A stretch of DNA of 64,000 bases from Calendula officinalis (lineage: Eukaryota > Streptophyta > Magnoliopsida > Asterales > Asteraceae): NCBI GenBank assembly GCA_963853835.1, contig OY970824.1, forward strand, positions 2,919,001 to 2,983,000. The letters run 5' to 3'. The position numbers and the translations under genes are program-made. Numbering within the stretch: position 1 is the first letter of the stretch; each line of letters starts with the position of its first letter. This document shows, one piece after another, positions 1 through 10,240 of this stretch. The notes under the pieces were generated by a model, which did not search any database, was not told the origin of the DNA, and saw nothing but the letters and a program-made list of their open reading frames with translations.

Positions 1-738
1 ATATTTTTTATAACGGGTATGCTCGGCAGCATCGATTGCATGCACTGGCCTTGGAGGAATTGTCCAGTGGCATGGAAAGGCCAATACACACGAGGTGACC
101 AGGGGGAGCCAACGATCATGCTAGAAGCGGTCGCGTCTTATGATTTGTGGATTTGGCATGCTTACTTCGGCCCAGCTGGTTCGAGCAACGACATCAATGT
201 CCTTAATGCATCAGACTTATTCAAGGACTTGCTGCAAGACAGAACTCCCACTATTCCTTTTGTCATTGCCGGGCAACAATTCACTAGAGGATACTATCTT
301 GGTGACGGGATATATCCGGAATGGGCAACCATTGTGAAGACATTTAAGTATCCGCTATCTGAACAACAAACTCGGTTTAAAAGGTATCAAGAAGCCGCAA
401 GAAAAGATATCGAACGAGCATTCGGTGTGTTGCAAGGTCGTTGGCAAATCCTTAAAAACCCGGCAAGACCATATAGCGTCAATAAAATAAGTCGAATCAT
501 GTACTGTTGTATAATTTTACACAACATGATAATTGAGGACAACGGTCGCAACATGTGTCCACATGAGGAGGCGTATATGGATAACCCGGCAAACATGCCG
601 CAACGCTCGTGGAATGAGAGAGTTGCAACACACGCTCGAATGGCCAAAGAACTACGGGATCAAGCAACGCATCATAGACTTCGCAATGCACTAGTCGACC
701 ACATTTCGCAACTCCCACCAAATTTCCGCCAACGTTAA
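1..738 (+). CDS. PIF/Harbinger transposase, C-terminal part (HARBI1-like nuclease), open at left edge
   Basis: DDE-type nuclease of a PIF/Harbinger DNA transposon. The frame is open to the window edge, so the N-terminus is missing; the first in-window Met is at 19. The three catalytic acidic positions are visible: Asp in GSIDCMHW, Asp in YYLGDGIYPEW, and Glu in RKDIERAFGVLQ. The motif CIILHNMIIED near the C-terminus is also typical of the family. No internal stop is seen, so this copy may be recently active or domesticated. A domesticated HARBI1-like gene is the alternative, but the A/T-rich tail and nearby transposon-like inverted sequence favour a mobile element. Family call is confident; completeness is unknown. 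Confidence 0.85.
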   Translation: MFFITGMLGSIDCMHWPWRNCPVAWKGQYTRGDQGEPTIMLEAVASYDLWIWHAYFGPAGSSNDINVLNASDLFKDLLQDRTPTIPFVIAGQQFTRGYYLGDGIYPEWATIVKTFKYPLSEQQTRFKRYQEAARKDIERAFGVLQGRWQILKNPARPYSVNKISRIMYCCIILHNMIIEDNGRNMCPHEEAYMDNPANMPQRSWNERVATHARMAKELRDQATHHRLRNALVDHISQLPPNFRQR

Positions 739-1016
739 TTTATGTTTTTAAATTATTGTATTTTTTTCCTTTTTTTTATGTTTTTAAATTATTGTAATGT
801 GTTTTTTATTTTAATAAAAGTATTATGTTTTAGTTATATTTTTGTTTTAATTAAAAAGAAAGTAAATTAATTAAAGTTGGTGAAGTGACGGAGTGCTGTT
901 GGCACGGGTACGTCAGTTTAGTGTTAGTTAGTCTGTCTGCTGACGTGGCGCTGAGTTGGCAGAAACTGACGGCGTCAGTTTCCGTCACCATTGGGACCGG
1001 TCTTATACAGCTCTTT
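739..1016. repeat. 3' non-coding tail and possible right end of the Harbinger element
   Basis: An A/T-rich stretch is followed at about 878-990 by G/C-richer sequence with internal complementarity: GGTGAAGTGACGGA near 879 faces TCCGTCACC near 982, and CTGACGGCGTCAG is palindromic. On the opposite strand the sequence ending near 1013 starts with GAGC, the same four bases that begin three Tourist-like elements elsewhere in the window. The left end lies outside the window, so the terminal repeat and the 3-bp target duplication cannot be checked. Confidence 0.35.
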
Positions 1017-1679
1017 AAGATTATAGTTATCAAAATTCTTAGATCATTAGTTAATTAATTAATAGGAGTAATTAACATTGGATATCTAGTAGGTATTTAA
1101 TTAGCTTAATCATATGAAAATTACCCACTAATCAAGAGTTTGTAAGTTTAAGTCTCAATTAACGCAAAAATGTACGAGTATTTGTTGATAAAAAATAAAA
1201 ATAATAAATACATTTTAGTGTTTCGTTTATGATGAACCATTTAGAAAATAAGGTTAATATCATATAAGGTCGCTTTATTTTCCACAAAAGTTAAATTGTT
1301 ATAATACATTTTATTTATTTATTATGGTCATTGTATTACTCGATTGTCAAGCACTAAACTAAACCTCTAATTAAAAGTACACTCAACTCATTCGAGCAGC
1401 CTATAACCTGTTGAGGTTACCCGATCTTACTAATTTCTATTTCATTTTTTGTATTTTCAAGTTTCCAACTTATCTCCACGTTATTTCCATCTCAATAAAA
1501 AATTTTATTTCTCTTTTTAATTGCAAAGTATAACATTTAAAATTTTATTGTTTGAAATATTTTATTTTTAAGTTTTGTATATATTAATTTGGGTTTTATT
1601 CTGTTAGTTATGTGTTCTATCATTTTTCTCATAGCATATTCGCATCTTTCCTTCAAATCTTCATATTAATACCATATTT
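1017..1679. other. AT-rich intergenic, nothing recognised
   Basis: I see no coding frame, RNA gene or clear repeat boundary here. It is simple A/T-rich plant intergenic DNA. Confidence 0.5.
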
Positions 1680-1680
1680 T

Positions 1681-1980
1681 CTACTTCCTTCGTTTCAAAA
1701 TAAGTGATACAAATTAGCTTTCATATTTTCTGAAGTAAAAGATATGAGTGTTAAATTAGATTAAATTGGATAATTAGTGAGTGAGGGATACCACATATTA
1801 TAACTAAAGTAATATGTTTAAAAGTAAAAGTAAGGATAAATGAGTAATTTTACTTTATTAAAGGAGATCATTAGTGAGTATGAGCCCCACTATATTTTAC
1901 CAAATAAGAAAAATTTCAAAGTGTATCACTTATTTTGAAACACCCCAAATTAAACATCACTTATTTTGAAACGAAGTATT
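1681..1980. mobile_element. Foldback MITE, TACTTCCTTCGTTTC family (Stowaway/mariner-like)
   Basis: The left end CTACTTCCTTCGTTTCAAAA and the right end, which reads AATACTTCGTTTCAAAAT on the other strand, are inverted repeats. The interior contains the family signature AAAAGTAAAAGTAAGG and GGGCCCCAC-like segments shared with the copies at 3150, 13240, 60104 and 60473. The element is about 300 bp, non-coding, and bounded by TA-rich sequence consistent with a TA target. Confidence 0.75.
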
Positions 1981-2075
1981 AAAGTTCCGATTTCTATTTT
2001 TATCTCTCATTTTTATATTTTAATATGAAAAAAATAGTACATTTTAGGATTACAAGCAATTAAAAAAAATTCTAA

Positions 2076-2392
2076 GAGGACAAGGTGTGGTACCTATTTT
2101 AAAATCATGTTAAATACATTTTGACTCTTTAACATGATTTTAACACCCATTTTAAAATTACTCTCCCTGATTTAATATTCCTATAACATCATTTGGGAAT
2201 TGGGACCCACAAAAAATACCCTCAACCAATCCAAATTTACAACAAAAAAAAAAAGAAAAAGAAAAAACCTAACAACGGCCCGTTGTAGTGATGGCGGTGG
2301 ACTGTTAAACGAAGAAAACGGTGTGGGAGATCTTGTTTTGTGGGGTTATTGACTCTTTGGCGAGGGTATAACTCCTCCCACACCATCTGCTC
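2076..2392. mobile_element. Tourist-like MITE with TAA target duplication
   Basis: The 317-bp element begins GAGGACAAGGTGTGG and ends with the inverse of GAGCAGATGGTGTGG (12 of 15 match). TAA lies directly outside both ends (2073-2075 and 2393-2395), the target size of PIF/Harbinger-driven MITEs. The interior has a subterminal inverted repeat, AAAATCATGTTAAA facing TTTAACATGATTTT. No coding capacity. Confidence 0.6.
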
Positions 2393-2412
2393 TAAGTGGT
2401 AAATATTAAATA

Positions 2413-2608
2413 GAGTAAATTACATGAATGGTCCTTTAGGTTTATAACAAATTTCACCAATAGTCTTTTAGTTTCAAAAATTACACCGATGGTCCTTATT
2501 TTTGAAAGGTTTTTCACCGATGGTTCCTTACGAAAAAGTCCGTCTATTTTTCAAGTTAACTAACATCACATGTGATGCACATGAGGGTATTTTGGTCAAT
2601 TTGTCTAA
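2413..2608. repeat. Dispersed repeat, copy 1 (AGTAAATTACATGAATGGTCC family)
   Basis: About 195 bp that is nearly identical to 13820-14014. The two copies share the opening GAGTAAATTACATGAATGG and run together to GGTCNATTTGTCT. Shorter relatives start at 5096, 27370 and 44452. It is probably the arm of a foldback element, since the related sequence at 27370-27624 has both arms. Confidence 0.7.
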
Positions 2609-2900
2609 ATTTTTAGTTGGTTGACTTCAATTAAGTTTGAACACAATATTTTGTTGATTGAAAAGTGAAAAACCCTGTGCCCTTTTCCTGAATCTAAACC
2701 TCTCTAAAACCCTATTTTTTCTTAATTCATTCACAAATTCTCATCGTCAGTGATGCAGTTGTTTCCAGAAAAACTTTTATTCGATCTAATTACTATCAAT
2801 TCATGCTCAATCGTATCGGAAATCAATGTCGACCACTTCGTCGTTTATTTACACCATTAAACCCTAAAACCCTCATTGTAACCAAATCTTCATCACTTTG
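2609..2900. other. Intergenic, nothing recognised
   Basis: Continues downstream of the dispersed repeat toward the bHLH copy-1 promoter module. No frame or repeat could be assigned. Confidence 0.4.
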
Positions 2901-2960
2901 CAAGCTTGCTTAAAACTTGTGGATGGCACACGCTTCACACGAATCCTCCCTCGGGCGTAC
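2901..2960 (+). promoter_or_regulatory. Duplicated upstream module of bHLH copy 1, without a G-box
   Basis: The sequence GCTTGCTTAAAACTTGTG followed by GATGGCACACGCT also occurs upstream of bHLH copies 2 (7032) and 3 (12185). At the position where those copies have CACGTG, this one reads TTCACACGAATCC, so the G-box core is absent. The module lies about 1 kb before the start codon. Its regulatory role is inferred from conservation among the three copies. Confidence 0.5.
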
Positions 2961-3149
2961 TGCCAATAATATGTACTACTTCTTCTAGGACCATCTTCAT
3001 TAGTATGAGTATTTTAACGAGAGACTTTTAATTGTTTAATAAATTAATTAATTATTAAATAAATAGTCAATTAATATTAGCTTGCGAACAGACAATTAGT
3101 TTTTTTTTAACGAGAATCTTAATCTACTTCTAAATCCAACTATGTTTAC

Positions 3150-3467
3150 TACTTCCTCCGTATCAAAATAAGTGACACAAATTGGCTTATACGTTTTTTT
3201 AGGTAAAAGATTAAAGTAGAGGTTAAAATAGATTAAAGTACATAATTAGTGGAGAAGGGGTCCCACTTTTCTTGAATAAAGTGATATTAATGAGTTTTAA
3301 AAGTAAAAGTAAGGGTATAAGGGTAATTTCATTGTATTAAAGTGGATAGTTAGTGGGTATGGGCCCCACTATTTTTACCAAATAAGGAAAATTTTCAAAG
3401 TGTGTCACTTATTTTGATACATCCCAAAATGGAAAGTGTGTCACTTATTTTGATACGGAGGAAGTAT
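3150..3467. mobile_element. Foldback MITE, TACTTCCTCCGTATC family
   Basis: The ends ACTTCCTCCGTATCAAAATA and, inverted, ATACTTCCTCCGTATCAAAA match almost perfectly. The interior shares AAAAGTAAAAGTAAGGG with its sister copies. It inserted about 450 bp upstream of bHLH copy 1. Confidence 0.8.
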
Positions 3468-3875
3468 AAGACTTGAATCCTCAACTTCAAAGTTGGGAGC
3501 AAATACCTTTACCGCTAGATAATTAGCTCTTTGGTAATAGACAATTAATTAGTTTAATGTATGAAATTGTATTTGCTTCCTACTAAATATTCTTAATCAT
3601 AAAATGATTGACACGTCCACTGTTCTTTTTTCTAATCCCATCATTTGATTTGGACACTTATATTGATGAAATAAGTAAAAAAAAATTATGAATATTTAAT
3701 AGGAAAACAATATCATGTATTAATTTAATCTATAGATGTCAAGATGACTCGGTAATCAATAAGTTGAGAGCTGAAGTACAATGACAAATGTACTAGCTTA
3801 TATGAGTACTTGCAGTTTAAAAGAATAATAATTAATGTTGTATATGTTATCTCTTGATTTTGGATGAGCCATTTT
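3468..3875. other. bHLH copy 1 promoter region with SINE-like scrap
   Basis: Near 3470-3540 the opposite strand reads GGATTCAAGTCT after AGCTAATTATCTAGCGG, resembling degenerate B- and A-box sequences of a tRNA-derived SINE. The remainder up to the TATA box is A/T-rich promoter DNA. Confidence 0.3.
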
Positions 3876-3883
3876 TATAAATA
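3876..3883 (+). promoter_or_regulatory. TATA box of bHLH copy 1
   Basis: TATAAATA followed by CACAAC sits 33 bases before the start codon. Copies 2 and 3 have the same TATAAATACA context, supporting a shared core promoter. The short distance implies a very short leader. Confidence 0.6.
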
Positions 3884-3915
3884 CACAACTTTGCAAAGAA
3901 AGAAAGATAGGAAAG

Positions 3916-5366
3916 ATGCTACCACAATCCCCTCCATTGTTTTCAACAAGTTATGGGTGGCCATTGGAGGATCTCATTACCTTAAATCTTGATGAACATG
4001 ATTGCAATGAAGAAATTTCATATAATTCCCTTGTTGATTTTCATACATATGATCCAATCAAACATGATCTAGTACCCGGAAATCCCATTTTTCCTAGTGG
4101 AGTCGAAAATGCTAGTAACAGGCAGGATATGTTCGTTGCAAAGAAGCTCAATCGTAATGCAAGTGAAAGAGACCGTCGTAAGAAGTTTAGTGAATTATAT
4201 TCATTTCTTCGTTCACGGCTACCCATGTCATATGGTCAAAAGGTACTTATTTTGTGTCCTCAATTATCCACATATTGTAATTTTTGGTCCTTTTTTTCAA
4301 AATTTCAAATTCAGTGAATTATATCTCACTTTAGTGCATGGACAGTTCTTTTGGACGATACATATGGTTAGTTAAAGAACTATTTCATTGCACTAAAGAC
4401 ATTCAAATTAAAGAATCATCAATGCAATTAAATAACATAGACATGACTGAATTTGGAACTTTGAGAAAAAAGACCAAAACTATTTACAATATGTGGTTAG
4501 TTAAAAAGACCATTTATGAAATTAACTCTTGATATTATTCACTTTGGAGTTTTATAGCTAATATGTGTGAGACTCAAATCCTATTGTGAACATATATAGT
4601 ATTTAAGACTAAATCAGTATTTGCCGTTAAAGAAAAAAAAGTTTGATACATAAATCACTATTGCAACAGAAAAATGTAAGTAGTCCAGGGATAGTATCGC
4701 GTGCGTTGAAATACATTCCCGAATTACAACAGAAAGTGGAGAAATTAAGATGTAAGAAGGAAAAGCTATCAACATCAACTGCTAATGTCGGGCAAGAGGA
4801 TCTTGAGATCAAGACAAAATCATCGGTAGTTACTTCAGTGAACATTCTAGGTGACACAGAAGCTGTGATTCAGCTGATTTTATCAAATGATCATATGACC
4901 AAGAATAAGGATATTAGCTTATTGTCTAAGGTTTTGGAATACTTAGAGCGCGAAGAAGATGAGCTTGTTTTGAAAAATGCAACCACCTTCAAATGTTCCG
5001 TTGAAGGGGTGTTATCAAGCACTCTACATCTTCAGGTACATATACCATTTTTATGTTCTTTCTTGATAATATATACGTATACCCATTAACTAAGAGTAAA
5101 TTACATAAAGCGTTCCTGTGGTATGATTTTATCCCCTAATTCAATATAAAATGACCAAAATACCCTTATTTTTATTTTATTCCTTTTCAACTCCGGTCAT
5201 CTTCTCACGCAAATTTCACCAAAATTTCGGTCAAACCCGGAGATTATTTCGAAATATTTCATGGAAGTAATTATAATACTTTGATTGTGTTGAACAGGTG
5301 CAAGGTGATCACAAGATAGAGGCCGAAACATTAAAGAAGAAGCTCCACATACAAATGACCAGATGA
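3916..5366 (+). CDS. bHLH subgroup Ib transcription factor, copy 1 (ORG2/bHLH38-like), diverged
   Basis: Predicted three-exon gene: 3916-4242, 4670-5035, 5298-5366, 253 aa, all introns phase 0 with GT-AG ends. The family (bHLH38/39/100/101) partners with FIT to switch on iron uptake in roots and acts in the nucleus. Seen here: the N-terminal motif PPLFSTSYGWPLED, a basic region at about residues 77-90, then helix-loop-helix interrupted by intron 1 just after the loop, a Leu-rich helix 2 (VSRALKYIPELQ), and a C-terminal ACT-like region. Oddities: the E-box-contacting His of the basic region is Arg (residue 80, codon 4153-4155, CGT instead of CAT), and helix 2 begins NVSSP where copies 2 and 3 have KVSIP. 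First of three tandem copies. Confidence 0.85.
5036..5297 (+). other. Intron 2 of bHLH copy 1 with a repeat fragment
   Basis: The intron starts GTACAT and ends GAACAG. From 5096 it carries GAGTAAATTACATAAAGCG, the start of the dispersed AGTAAATTACA repeat family seen at 2413 and 13820. Confidence 0.5.
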
Positions 5367-5929
5367 AATCTTAAACTATGCGTCATCGGCTATCATCGTG
5401 ACTGTAAAATCTGTGCATTTGTACATACTATTCATAGCTTTACAAGTCCGGAATGCATTAATTTGCTGTGTATGATTCGAAATTATTGTGTACGAATCAT
5501 CTATTTCAATTTAAAACATTGAAATTTATAAAAAGTAATATTTGCAATAAATTTGGTTCATGTACTTCTTACAAGAAATGCTGAAATGGCATTAGAGGCG
5601 AAAATCAACACAATAAAAGTTAAACCTAGTTAGAAAAATATTGTTTGACCTACACATAGAAAAGTGTGGCTAAAAGTATCTTCAGTGAAAGCCTATACAT
5701 ATGACACAAAACTCGTGCGAGAAGCCGAGAATAGATTTTGGCTTTTTGTGACATAATTTAAATTTTCGTATGAAGTGTCTTTGAGACCCGAAACTAAAAC
5801 TCACACTTTATAGAAACCATAAGTTCAAAGTAAGACGCTTTTACCGCTATTTTAAAAAAGGATTGCTAAGAAATCAGTTATCATAACGTTTTGTAGTTTG
5901 TTACTAATATATCAAGTTAATGATACCAT
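5367..5929. other. 3' flank of bHLH copy 1, nothing recognised
   Basis: A/T-rich flank with no supported gene or repeat. It runs into the LINE remnant. Confidence 0.4.
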
Positions 5930-6530
5930 CGGGTGATGGACTATTGGTAAGGCCTACTAAATGATTTAATAAAAGTCACATATTTGTTGTCTTCTATGCT
6001 TCTTTGCTTGAAAAGTTGTCTAGTTTCTGAATCGCCATAACGTCCAAAAAATAGAGAGAATAGCCAATTTAAATACGTTTTTGTATTTTCCGCTAAGGAG
6101 AGACTTAGTAGACGAAGAGCGTCTAAAATGCAATCTGGTATAGGTATTTGAATTTTCCATCAACAAAGAGTGGTAATTCAAAGTTTCCTAGCCACATTAA
6201 ACCAAAGGAAAATGTAATTTTCATCTTCAATGTCACCATCACAATAAAGACATCTAAAGGACCCTATATCAATTCCTTTTTTTATCTAGATTAATTCTAG
6301 TGAGAAGTCTATTTTTTGCGAACCGCCATGTCTAATGTTAACTTTCCGCGGCACTAAAATGTTCCAATAAAAACAATCTTCCTCTCAAGAATTATTGTTT
6401 CCAACAACTAATATTTTTCTCATCCTGTTAACAATAAATTTCGAATTCAGGCCAATTTTACACCGCCATGAATCCATTTCATTCGAGAATGTCTAAACTT
6501 TCCATTTCCGTAACCATTAAAGGCTTCCTA
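5930..6530 (-). pseudogene. LINE (non-LTR retrotransposon) remnant, C-terminal zf-RVT region
   Basis: On the minus strand, interrupted reading frames give MDSWRCKIGLNSKFIVN, then WNILVPRKVNI, then KKGIDIGSFRCLYCDGDIED, ENYIF and FNVARKL. This is the order of the reverse-transcriptase zinc-binding domain at the end of plant LINE ORF2, where a basic segment precedes CxxC and a helix with His/Cys. Several stops and small shifts mark it as dead. Further downstream, LFFGRYGDSETRQLFKQ fits the tail of the same protein. The recognition rests on motif order only. Confidence 0.65.
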
Positions 6531-7031
6531 CGCCAAGCCCAAGATGGCCGAATGACCTGATGGGCTCACTGTGAATATGGGCCGTGAGGGGGAACTGCCT
6601 GGGCATCGTGAGAAATTGGGCCTCGTGAACAGTAACTCGCCAAATTTTGATTTTCGAATTACACAAATAATCCCTTAGTACTTTAAAGTAAAATATAAAA
6701 CTACTATTACATCTAACTACTACGTTGTTAATGTATGCCTTATATATCAAAAAATAGCGTGACATAAAATTTGTATAAACATTCGAGATAGATCTAAGGG
6801 AAAACTAATTAAATTAGATAAGGTCAAGATCAAGTTATAATATGATTGCCATACAGCCATAGTATAGTTAATACATAAAAAATGCTTAAATTAATAAATA
6901 TCATTTTCGAATAAATAAATGCAAATTCCAAAATAAGAACATATTTAATTAGAAGAGTAGCTGAACAGGTAAGAGTGTGTGTAAAGTGTGGATACCACAC
7001 GCTTGGTTCAACTTGCTTGGTGTCATGTCTG
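6531..7031. other. Intergenic before bHLH copy 2 module
   Basis: G/C-richer stretch at 6530-6640, then A/T-rich DNA, no gene recognised. At 6986-7006 GTGTGGATACCACACGC corresponds to TGTGGATGCCACGTGC upstream of copy 3, so the duplicated promoter block begins here. Confidence 0.4.
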
Positions 7032-7150
7032 GAAAGCTTGCTTAAAACTTGTGTATGGCACACGCTCCACGTGGATCCATCCTTTAATTGTCGTGTTATT
7101 AATTTAATGCAACTTGTTAATGGTAATTTTTAGGACCGTTTTCAGTTACT
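7032..7150 (+). promoter_or_regulatory. Duplicated upstream module of bHLH copy 2 with G-box
   Basis: AAAGCTTGCTTAAAACTTGT then GTATGGCACACGCTCCACGT define the module. A perfect CACGTG G-box lies at 7068-7073. The following TAGGACCGTTTTCAG also has a counterpart after the copy-1 module. In Arabidopsis, Ib bHLH genes are themselves controlled by IVc bHLH proteins binding G/E-boxes; applying that here is inference. Confidence 0.6.
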
Positions 7151-7659
7151 TGTATTTTTATGATGGAGGAGAATTTCTTAAAAGCAGAGAATGTTATTAA
7201 TTAACGTAAAATCAGTTATGCTATACATCTTATTGACAACTCTTAAAAATGAAATTATCATTTTCTTTAATTTAGTTATACTTTTTTATGGCCAAAAAAA
7301 CTAATACTAGTAATAATCTTGACTTTATTTGTATCTCATAAAAACATATACACGATGTTACAACTACTCAATTTTGACAATTTCAAATTGTTAACAATCT
7401 GAAGTGATTAGTTAATCAATGATATTATAACAAAAAATGTTTGATATTATAATGGATTGGTTAATGCTTATTATTCAATGATAAACTAATGTTAATTAAA
7501 TAAGTTATCTTTAAGATTAAAAAATTTCTTACGAATTAAAAAAATGAGCTTTAGTTGATACCCATGTTTCCGCTAATTATTAATCTGAGGACAAATAATA
7601 TTGAAGATGATGTAAAAATATCAATTTAAAATACAAGATGTTATGCATAGTTACCATTG
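7151..7659. other. Promoter-proximal AT-rich DNA of bHLH copy 2
   Basis: No gene or repeat recognised between the G-box module and the TATA box. Confidence 0.4.
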
Positions 7660-7667
7660 TATAAATA
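7660..7667 (+). promoter_or_regulatory. TATA box of bHLH copy 2
   Basis: TATAAATA followed by CAACAA, 80 bases before the start codon, same context as the other two copies. Confidence 0.6.
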
Positions 7668-7746
7668 CAACAAATCATCTTCCTCACTTTCTTATCAAAC
7701 ATCCTGCAAAATACCATTTCCTATAATAGAAAGAAAGAAAGAAAAA

Positions 7747-8997
7747 ATGCTAGCATTATCCCCTCCTTTGTTTTCCACAACTTATGGATGGCCATTGGAG
7801 GACCTCATTACCCAAAATCATCAACAGGATTGCAATGAAGCAAATTCATATCATTCCCTTCTTGAATTCCCCACAAATGATCAAATTCAGCACGATTTTG
7901 CAACCGAAACTTCCAATTCTATTTCTTCCGGAGGAGCGGAAAATGACAATAATGGTGATCATCCTAAGAAGAGTTCCAAAAAACTGAATCATAATGCTAG
8001 TGAAAGAGATCGACGAAAGAAGGTTAACGACTTGTATGCATTTCTTCGTTCACTACTGCCCGTGTCAAGTGACCGTAAGGTACTTTCAGTATATCTTTTT
8101 TTAACAGCTAACACACACCCTAATTAAAAACCAGATATCACTGTGCTATAAGCCTTTTGTACTTTCATTACTTACATCTTAAGGGTGTGTTAATTTGGAA
8201 CCCTTTTGCAGCAGAGAAAAGTAAGTATTCCGCAAACAGTCTCACGCGCTTTAAAATACATACCAGACCTACAAAAGGAAGTGGACATGTTAACACGTAA
8301 AAAGGAAAAACTTTCATGTGATTCATCAACCGCTTTGAGACAAGAGCATCTTGACATCAAGAAAAAGAGTGCTAAAGATGCTGTAACCCAAAGAAATTCG
8401 TCGGTAGTTTCATCGGTGAGTGTTTTAGGTGAGAAAGAAGCTATGATCCAACTCATTTTCTCAAATGATAATATGAGCAAGAGAAAGGATATTGGTTTAT
8501 TGTCCAAGGTTTTGGAATACTTAGAGAAGGAAGAAGACGGCTTTGTTTTACTAAATTCAACGACTTTTAAGTGTTCGGGAGAAGGGATATCATTAAACAC
8601 TCTTCATCTTCAGGTACATATATATACCATCTTTAATTTAAGTGTTTGGATCGAACCAAGAACTGAATTTGCATGAAAATTAGAACCAAAACCGACCTGA
8701 TATAGCTTAGTTTGATCCAATTTGATTCTGCAGTTCTCGGTTTAGTTTGCACACACCTGATTTGATTAAATTAGTTATCTTTTAAAATATTGTAACGTTT
8801 TATAAAGAGTATGAACGGTGGAATAATAAGGACCACTTTAATGAGAAATAAAGAACCTTAGGAATCTTTGCAAGCTAAATTTTTATATTTCTAAAACTAA
8901 TGGAACAAAACTGGTAGGAATATTACGAATGTCAATGATTAATATTATGTATAAAGAATGTCAATGATTAATTTATATGAGTATCAAGCATACTCAT

Positions 8998-9076
<79 letters not shown>

Positions 9077-9263
9077 CTGGCCACAAATCAATAGTTTTTC
9101 ATTAATATTATTATCACTAATTATTTAGTTGGAATAATTATATTTAATTAAGACTCGATGCCATTGTGTTGAACAGGTTCAAGGGGATATGAAAATTAAG
9201 GCTGAAAAGTTGAAGGAGAAGCTCCGCTCTTTCGACCAACAATCAGATAAACTTTTACTCTAA
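7747..9263 (+). CDS. bHLH subgroup Ib transcription factor, copy 2 (ORG2/bHLH38-like)
   Basis: Exons 7747-8079, 8215-8613 and 9177-9263 give 272 aa; introns are phase 0 and fall at the same residues as in copies 1 and 3. An acceptor at 8212 would add one Gln; 8215 was chosen by comparison with the sister genes. The basic region KKLNHNASERDRRKK carries the canonical His-Glu-Arg set for E-box/G-box binding, followed by helix 1, loop, and helix 2 KVSIPQTVSRALKYIPDL. The N-terminal PPLFSTTYGWPLED is the subgroup signature. The start ATG is preceded by an A-rich leader, GAAAGAAAGAAAAA. It is the copy with the longest C-terminus. Expected role: nuclear, iron-deficiency response with FIT-type partners (family knowledge). 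Confidence 0.9.
9001..9074. repeat. (AT)n microsatellite in intron 2 of bHLH copy 2
   Basis: About 37 uninterrupted AT units within the second intron, roughly 100 bases before its acceptor. It is likely length-polymorphic. Confidence 0.95.
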
Positions 9264-9330
9264 CTGTAATCTCCTATCGAGATTATTTCTAGTATTTAGC
9301 AAGCTTCGGTTTCTAACATACTTAACTAGA

Positions 9331-9332
<2 letters not shown>

Positions 9333-9372
<40 letters not shown>
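9333..9372. repeat. Poly-T run followed by GAACAGC
   Basis: About 40 T residues precede GAACAGCAATC. Two other places (30809 and 60493) have a T-run followed by GAACGGC, so this may be the A-tail end of a minus-strand SINE-like retroposon, or a simple run in the 3' flank of bHLH copy 2. Confidence 0.5.
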
Positions 9373-9373
<1 letters not shown>

Positions 9374-9585
9374 AACAGCAATCATTTTGAGTGTACAACC
9401 TCTCCATTTTGTGTATATATATTAGTATCGATGGGGTGTGATAGTAAGAAATTTCATGTCATTCCTTTGTGCTTAATTTGCATTGTTATGTGACATTGGT
9501 ACTTTGTTAGGAATCGGAATTTATAAGCCGAAAACACATAAACGCACGTAAAAGCATGACAAGAAGAATGCTATAATGTTGAACC

Positions 9586-9777
9586 TAGGGTGTGTTTGGT
9601 AGAGGGATCGGGTTGACCGGGTTTTGAGTTTGTCGGGTTGACTCGATCGAGTTGGTTGGGTTACACTAAGTGGTTATTTGGGTAAGGTTATTTAAGCGGC
9701 TTATTTTAGCTTAATTAAACTTATATAAGTTAATAAACTTATAAACCATTTAAATAATTTTTCCCAAACAACACCTA
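9586..9777. mobile_element. Short MITE, TAGGGTGTGTTTGG ends
   Basis: TAGGGTGTGTTTGGTAG at the left and CCCAAACAACACCTA at the right form imperfect terminal inverted repeats, about 190 bp apart. The ends resemble those of the element at 30020-30285. No coding capacity. Confidence 0.45.
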
Positions 9778-10240
9778 AAGTTAGGTTTTTTAGGCAAACA
9801 AGAAAAAAATAATGATTTATAAAAACCAGCCCAAATACCAGATCCATTAACCTGATAGCTCAATTATAACATATTGCTCTTCCATTATACGATTTCTACT
9901 TTCTAGAAATTATGCTAATATCTTGAAATTTATGGGTTTTGATTTAACACTTATAGTTATTAATTATTTTTAACTGTATGATTTATAGTTGTTAATGTGT
10001 TAATTCATTGATTTAATAGTTAAATATTTTAAATCTTAAAGGAAACAACATTTAAACTTCAATCGAATCGGGTCAACCCGAAACCCGACAAACATAAGTA
10101 ATCCTAACCCAATGCCCGACTCAATAAAGAATCAAGTTAAAAAACTCCCATACAAATATAAGGCCCAAATACATTCGACCAAATTAACATAATCGGGTTC
10201 ATGTTTGGGGCAAGCTGACCCTTTAAGCACCCTTAAATGT
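9778..10240. other. Intergenic, nothing recognised
   Basis: Contains GGGTCAACCCGAAACCCGAC-like low-complexity sequence common in hAT-type MITEs but without assignable ends. Confidence 0.35.
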
